From: Allomyces macrogynus ATCC 38327
Taxonomy: Eukaryota; Blastocladiomycota; Blastocladiomycetes; Blastocladiales; Blastocladiaceae
Assembly: GCA_000151295.1 (NCBI GenBank)
Contig: GG745331.1
Coordinates: 130,159 to 179,214 of the forward strand
Reading direction: 5' to 3'
DNA length: 49,056 nucleotides
In this document: positions 44,801-49,056 of the stretch, one piece after another
How the letters are laid out: the number at the start of each line of letters is the position of its first letter
Position numbering within the stretch: the stretch's first letter is position 1
Notes under the pieces: model-generated
Told to the model about the DNA's origin: nothing
What the model saw: the letters and a program-made list of their open reading frames with translations, nothing else
Database searches by the model: none
Program-made: the position numbers and the translations under genes

Positions 44801-46075
44801 ATGGTGGCGTGAGCCGCGCGCGCTTTTTGCGGACGGCAGCGGCCTTGGCGGTGTAGAACTTGTGTGCTGGGTCCATCAGGAGCGGCTTGTAGCTACAATG
44901 GGGACGTGGTCAGCGGAGTAATCTCGGGAGCGGAATGAGTGATGGCTAGATGACGAACCTTTTGATAAACTGGGCGACATCGCCGTTCTCGGGCAGCAGG
45001 AAAATGAACTTGCGATCCAGGCCGGCGGCTTTGCGGATCAGGCCGACGCGTTCCTCGACCCAATCACCCTCTGCCAAAAAAAAGAGTCGCGTCGAATAAG
45101 GGCAAACACTGGGGGTAAGAACGAGCATCGATCGTGTTTGAATTTCCGTAAAAATGCAAGAGCACGCACCAATCTTGTGCTCAAACGGCACGACCAGGCA
45201 AATGAACAGTTTGACTCCTTGCTCGGCAACCAGCTTGCGCAACGTGCTGATCCGCCCCGCCAACTGCTGGTCGTACTCGCGCTCGACAGCTGTTGCCGCA
45301 TCACCACTCGGCCGCAATGGTGCGAGCGCCTCGGGCGCCACTTCCGACTTGATGGGGCTCGGCGACCGCGACCGCGAGGTTTGCACAGACGTGCGACGAT
45401 TGGCAACCAAGGACGTGCGGCGATCGGAGACCACCGACGTGCGCCTGTCGGCGACGACGCCGTCGCGGTAGAGCATGTAAAACGACAAGACGACGGCGGG
45501 CAGGTTCGCCGCGTACTTGGTGTGCCAGTAGGGTGCGATCAGGCCGTCCGGGTAGAGCGGGCTCGAGGGACCGGCACGAGGCGAGAGCGGCGAGAAGCGA
45601 CCCGGGTCGGGGCGCAGCGGGAACGTCGAGAGGAAAAACTGCGAAAAAGAGGGTGGGTCAGCACACGGTTCGCTGGCTTGGCCGCCGGGTGGAGTACCTT
45701 GCTGTCGGCGATCTGCACGTGGAATGCATCCTGCTGGAAGGGTCCAGAGGGTACTGCCGTGCCCTCGGCGGGCGGTCGGCGCACAGGCATAACACGGACG
45801 GCCGGCGACGATGGCGACGTCGCACCGGGACCGAGTTGCGCAATAATTACATCCCGCAGCTGCGTTGCGAGCGGTGTGCCAGCAATTGTCCTCGAGGGAC
45901 TGGCAGCCTTGGCAGGATCGGCAGCGGCGGTTGCCGACGCGGCACTGGTCGTCGTCGTTGCACCGTCGGTCGTGGATGCATTGGTCGGCACCGCGGAACT
46001 CGCGCTCGACTTGAGGCCAAGCACGGTGAGCAGCAGGCCCGTGTGCGCGACGAATTCGGGCGGGTACGCGTTCAT
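41819..46075 (-). CDS. TRAPPC11: TRAPP complex subunit TRAPPC11 (foie gras/gryzun)
   Basis: Five exons: 46075-45698, 45638-45170, 45070-44959, 44892-44484, 44419-41819; introns 59, 99, 66, 64 and so four in total; 1322 aa, ATG in gcgaccATGaac. The N-terminus has MNAYPPEFVAHTGLLL. The foie-gras region (exons 3-5) has GLDRKFIFLLPENGD, YLGWLIRYDYKAAVFHELRGDW and helical TPR-like sequence including FGKGAEMLERVVKTYRKQGW. The long last exon carries the beta-sandwich gryzun region, ending near 41819. TRAPPC11 belongs to the TRAPPIII tether (Rab1/Ypt1 GEF) in ER-Golgi traffic and autophagy. Insertions compared with human (1133 aa) include a Ser/Pro-rich linker with three RRTS repeats in exon 2 and an Ala/Ser/Pro insertion near 42680-42800. 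It is head-to-head with SEC1. Confidence 0.92.
45385..45455 (-). repeat. Tandem RRTS(V/L) coding repeat in TRAPPC11
   Basis: Three tandem units of about 27 nt encode DRRTSVV, DRRTSLV and NRRTSVQ. Each contains Arg-Arg-x-Ser, the basophilic (PKA-type) phosphorylation consensus. Confidence 0.85.
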
Positions 46076-46668
46076 GGTCGCCAAATTGCAGCAGCGTTGA
46101 GCCCGGATCTCTTGCACAGCTTGGTCCAAGGGGCGCGCACGACGCGCGGCAATCTATTTGCCCGTGAATGCAGCGAGTCGGGGCGCGGGCGGGTCCAGGA
46201 ATCGAGCGGAAATCGTTGTTGCAGCAGGTTGGTCGCGCCGAGCAAGAAATCGCGAGCAAGGAGAGCAAGGCAGCGATGCGATGCTACCTCAGGTGACCGT
46301 GTCGCAACCGCGGGTTGCGGTGGCCGAAGTGGCGTGCTTCGCCACCAGCCGCTAACCACCTTCCAGCCGTCAAATCAAGCTCATCATGTCGGCCGTGATT
46401 GCGAGCACAAATCCAGCGACGACCACGGCAACCACCACATCCAACTCTGCGCAACACAGCCGCGTCACCGTGCTCCAGCTGAGGCCGCCATTCGGCCCCA
46501 CCTGTACTGGCCCTCGACGCTCCAGCTCAATTCCTTAGGTCTTTTCAAGCGCGCCGACCCGACCAAGTCCTAGCTGCAAACTGGACTACCTCGGCTCGAT
46601 CTGCGAGTAATCACGCCCTTGGACCCTGATCTGCGGGAACAACACGAGCCGCTCGCCTGCCGTCCACC
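46076..46668. promoter_or_regulatory. Divergent promoter region shared by TRAPPC11 and SEC1
   Basis: 593 nt between divergent start codons of two vesicle-traffic genes. No other gene is recognised. Specific binding sites cannot be named from sequence alone. Confidence 0.5.
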
Positions 46669-48917
46669 ATGGCCACCTCGGGTTTCTCCATTAAGGAGAC
46701 GCTCAAGCGACGTACGCATCGCACCCGCAGCAAGCATGCGATGGACCTGCTTGCACAGCACCCCCCTGATCATCGTCTTGGTATCAACCAGGACTCCTCA
46801 ATGACATGGTCTGCAAGGTGCAGCCGGCCACGAAATGGAAAATCATGGTCGTCGACCCGCTGTCCATGAACATCATCAACCACGCGCTCAAGATCTACGA
46901 CATTTTGCAAGAGAACGTGACGCGTAGGTGGCCAGCTCCATTCTCCACCACTTGGTCAGCCCAAATTGACGAATTTCCCGTCGGATCACTAGTCGTCGAA
47001 ATGATCACCAAGAAGCGACAGCCCTACCCAACGCTCGAGGCCATCTACTTTCTTTCATCAACACCCGAAGCCATTGCCTATTTTATCCACGATTTCTGTC
47101 CCGGCGGCGGGCGTAAACCGCTCTACTCGTCGGCGCACCTCTTCTTTACTGGCGGTACCTTCTCGCCGCTGCCCCTCACGACGCGCGTGTCCCTTTGGCC
47201 CTCCCTCACCCCCGAACTCGCGACCACCTAGTCCTCTCCGACACGCTCATGGACACGATCACCTCGTCGGGCGCGGCAAAGTACATCAAGAATCTGCAGG
47301 AGCTCTACGTCGACTTTTTCCCGTTCGAGTCGCGCGTGTTCTCGCTCAACATGCCGTCGTCGTTTTTCCAACTCTACTCGCCCGCCGTGCCCACGTCCGC
47401 CGTCGTGCAGGGCGAACTTGGCGTCATGGCCAAGCGGCTCGTGGCCGCGTTCGCGACACTCGGCGATTTCCCGTACGTGCGCGTGCACCGGCTCGCGGAT
47501 CCGGCCGCGGCGCGCGCGGGTCGGCTTGGGCGACTCGTCTTGACGGAGCTCGAGACGCTGGCGGCGGCAGATCCGAATTTCCCGGTACGTGATTTGCCAA
47601 TTGCGCGATGTTAACACGCACGAGCCGTGAAGTTCACTCCGCACCGCTCGGTTTGCAGACCATCGACCCGCAAAACAAGGGCACCTTGATCTTCGTCGAC
47701 CGCGCCATCGACATCAACGCGGCCATCCTGCACGAATTCACCTACCAGGCCATGGCGCACGATCTGCTGCAGCTCGACGACAACAAGTACATGTACGCGG
47801 GCGAAGCCGGGCAAGACGAGCCTAAGGAGGTGGTTCTCGACGAGACCGACATGATTTGGGTGCAAGTGCGGCACATGCACATTGCCGAGACTATCGATAC
47901 GATCATGGCGCAGTTCAATAAGTTTTTGAGCGAGAACAAGGCCGCGAGTTCAGCGATGGGGAATAAGCCCGACGGAGGGTGCGTTGCAGGATTTTTTTTT
48001 GTTTGTTCGAAATCGGCGTCGTGCTCGAGGTGAACTCACGTTGTGATGGTGTTTTCAGGTCGGTATCGCTCAAGGACATGAAGGCGACGCTCGCGGCCAT
48101 GCCGCAGTTCCAGGAGCTCAAGCAAAAGGTGCGTCGATTTGCGTCGACGACCATCGGGTCGTGTGACATCATTCCCGGTCCTGACATTCTCTGGTCGCAA
48201 TCTAGTACTCGATTCACATCAGCATGGCGCAAGAATGCATGACCGTGTTCGAAAAGCTCAAGCTCGCAGAAACGGGTGCCGTGGAGCAGGACCTGGCGAC
48301 GGGCGAAACGGCCGAGGGCGAGAGGCCAAAGGACGTGGTGCGAACCATGATTGAGCTGCTCGACGATCCGATTGTCACGTACGTAATTTCAAGTCGGTTC
48401 TGGTCCACTTTTCTTCTCAATCTTACTCAAGCGCAACCGTTACCTAGACCTTACGACAAAGTGCGATTGCTCATTCTGTTCATCGTACACAAGGAGGGCA
48501 TTCAAGAAAGCGACCAGCGCAAGCTGCTCGCGCACGCTGACATTGACCCGCAGCTCGCCGAGAGTATCGTCAACCTGTGCAGGTTAGGCGTGCAAGTAAC
48601 ACGGGTTCGTTAATCTTCAAATCGCATCGTGCGCCCACGTACCTCTCCCTGACTGCGTCTTCCCGACGACCAACAGGAATCGAGACGAACGCGGCGCGAG
48701 CCGCGCAAAAAGAAATCTACCGAGCCGTTCCCGTTCGAACTCTCGCGGTACACGCCCGTTGTCAAGACTGTCATGGAAGACCACTGCGCGAACACGCTCG
48801 ACGTCGACCAATTCCCGTACCTCGGCCCGTCCCCACTCCCATCTGAAACCCTCGCTCGCCCGGGCGGCACGTCCCTCCGCTCGACAAAACCGAGCTGGCA
48901 AAAGCGGCCCGCGGGGG
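46669..48917 (+). CDS. SEC1: Sec1/Munc18 (SM) family protein, 3' end not found
   Basis: Nine exons are visible: 46669-46711, 46792-46923, 46993-47154, 47232-47584, 47659-47978, 48059-48128, 48206-48378, 48448-48595, 48677-48917 (end uncertain); introns 69-81 nt. SM motifs: WKIMVVDPLSMNII, ILQENVTLVEMITKKRQP, LEAIYFLS (domain 1); FPFESRVFSLNMPSSF (domain 2); TLIFVDRAIDINAAILHEFTYQAM and DLLQLDDNKY, with KDMKATLAAMPQFQE (domain 3a); PYDKVRLLILFIVHKEGI; and FELSRYTPVVKTVMEDHC. These fit Sec1/Munc18, which clasps syntaxin/SNARE bundles in exocytosis, better than Vps45 or Sly1. The last conserved ~100 residues (WHK...RLIIFVLGG...) are not seen. A gtgagg donor follows at 48918, but the remaining 138 nt have stops in all frames after possible acceptors. 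The gene is either continued beyond the window or truncated. Confidence 0.88.
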
Positions 48918-49056
48918 GTGAGGAGGGAAGGGTCAGGTGCATGAGTGGATGGAATGAGAAAGAGCCACCCGTGGGCTACGGCTGATAAAAGAGAAAAATC
49001 AGAAGTGAGTAAAAAATCTGCAGATGATATAGAACGGGTTGCTTCTTGATAGTTTT
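48918..49056. other. Window end: probable intron or divergent 3' flank of SEC1
   Basis: AT-rich after 48980. If no splice occurs at 48918 the frame stops at 48985, after a non-conserved tail. Possible acceptors are aatcag (about 49001) and ctgcag (about 49022), but no SM-like coding sequence follows either. Confidence 0.4.

Overview
The window looks like nuclear DNA of an early-diverging, GC-rich fungus. Fungal markers include a MET2-type homoserine O-acetyltransferase, an Mgr2/Romo1 TIM23 subunit, a NIMA-type kinase, a fungal bestrophin and a secreted mucin-like protein. Introns are mostly 59-100 nt. Composition and intron size would fit Blastocladiomycota (Allomyces/Catenaria-like), but that placement is an inference. 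All multi-exon models were built by eye from splice signals, reading frame and protein homology.

Layout. 0.2-5.5 kb: a predicted membrane-anchored sugar-nucleotide epimerase fused to a glycosyltransferase-like domain (+), an ATP-binding PP-loop/DUF71 protein (-) and a two-domain rhodanese/mercaptopyruvate sulfurtransferase (+). 6.2-14.8 kb: a tandem array of four alpha/beta-hydrolase genes, all on the minus strand. Three are intact with one intron at a conserved place; the fourth is a decayed pseudogene carrying a nearly perfect patch of its neighbour. 15.1-17.8 kb: a secreted lysozyme/GH19-like protein with a long Thr/Ala/Ser tail (-). 18.8-21.9 kb: a seven-exon NIMA-related kinase with a coiled coil and a poly-Gln tail (-). 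22.3-25.7 kb: NOL11-like small-subunit processome protein and Mgr2/Romo1 (+).

26.0-29.6 kb: an unrecognised small protein (-) and a bestrophin-like channel (+). 29.6-31.5 kb: gene-poor, with repeats. 31.6-36.2 kb: a disrupted cystathionine gamma-lyase-type gene (-), a short PQ-loop membrane protein (+) and MET2 (+). 36.2-39.5 kb: gene-poor, with a second copy of the dispersed repeat. 39.5-46.1 kb: NEDD8-activating enzyme regulatory subunit (-) and TRAPPC11 (-). 46.7 kb to the end: a Sec1/Munc18 gene (+), head-to-head with TRAPPC11 and without a visible C-terminal part.

Themes. Three genes handle sulfur or its amino acids (sulfurtransferase, broken gamma-lyase-like gene, MET2). The last two genes both act in vesicle tethering and fusion and share one upstream region. 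The least explained items are the epimerase-glycosyltransferase fusion, the hydrolase array with apparent gene conversion, the secreted repeat protein, the GTRCGY-type splice donors and the dispersed non-coding repeat.
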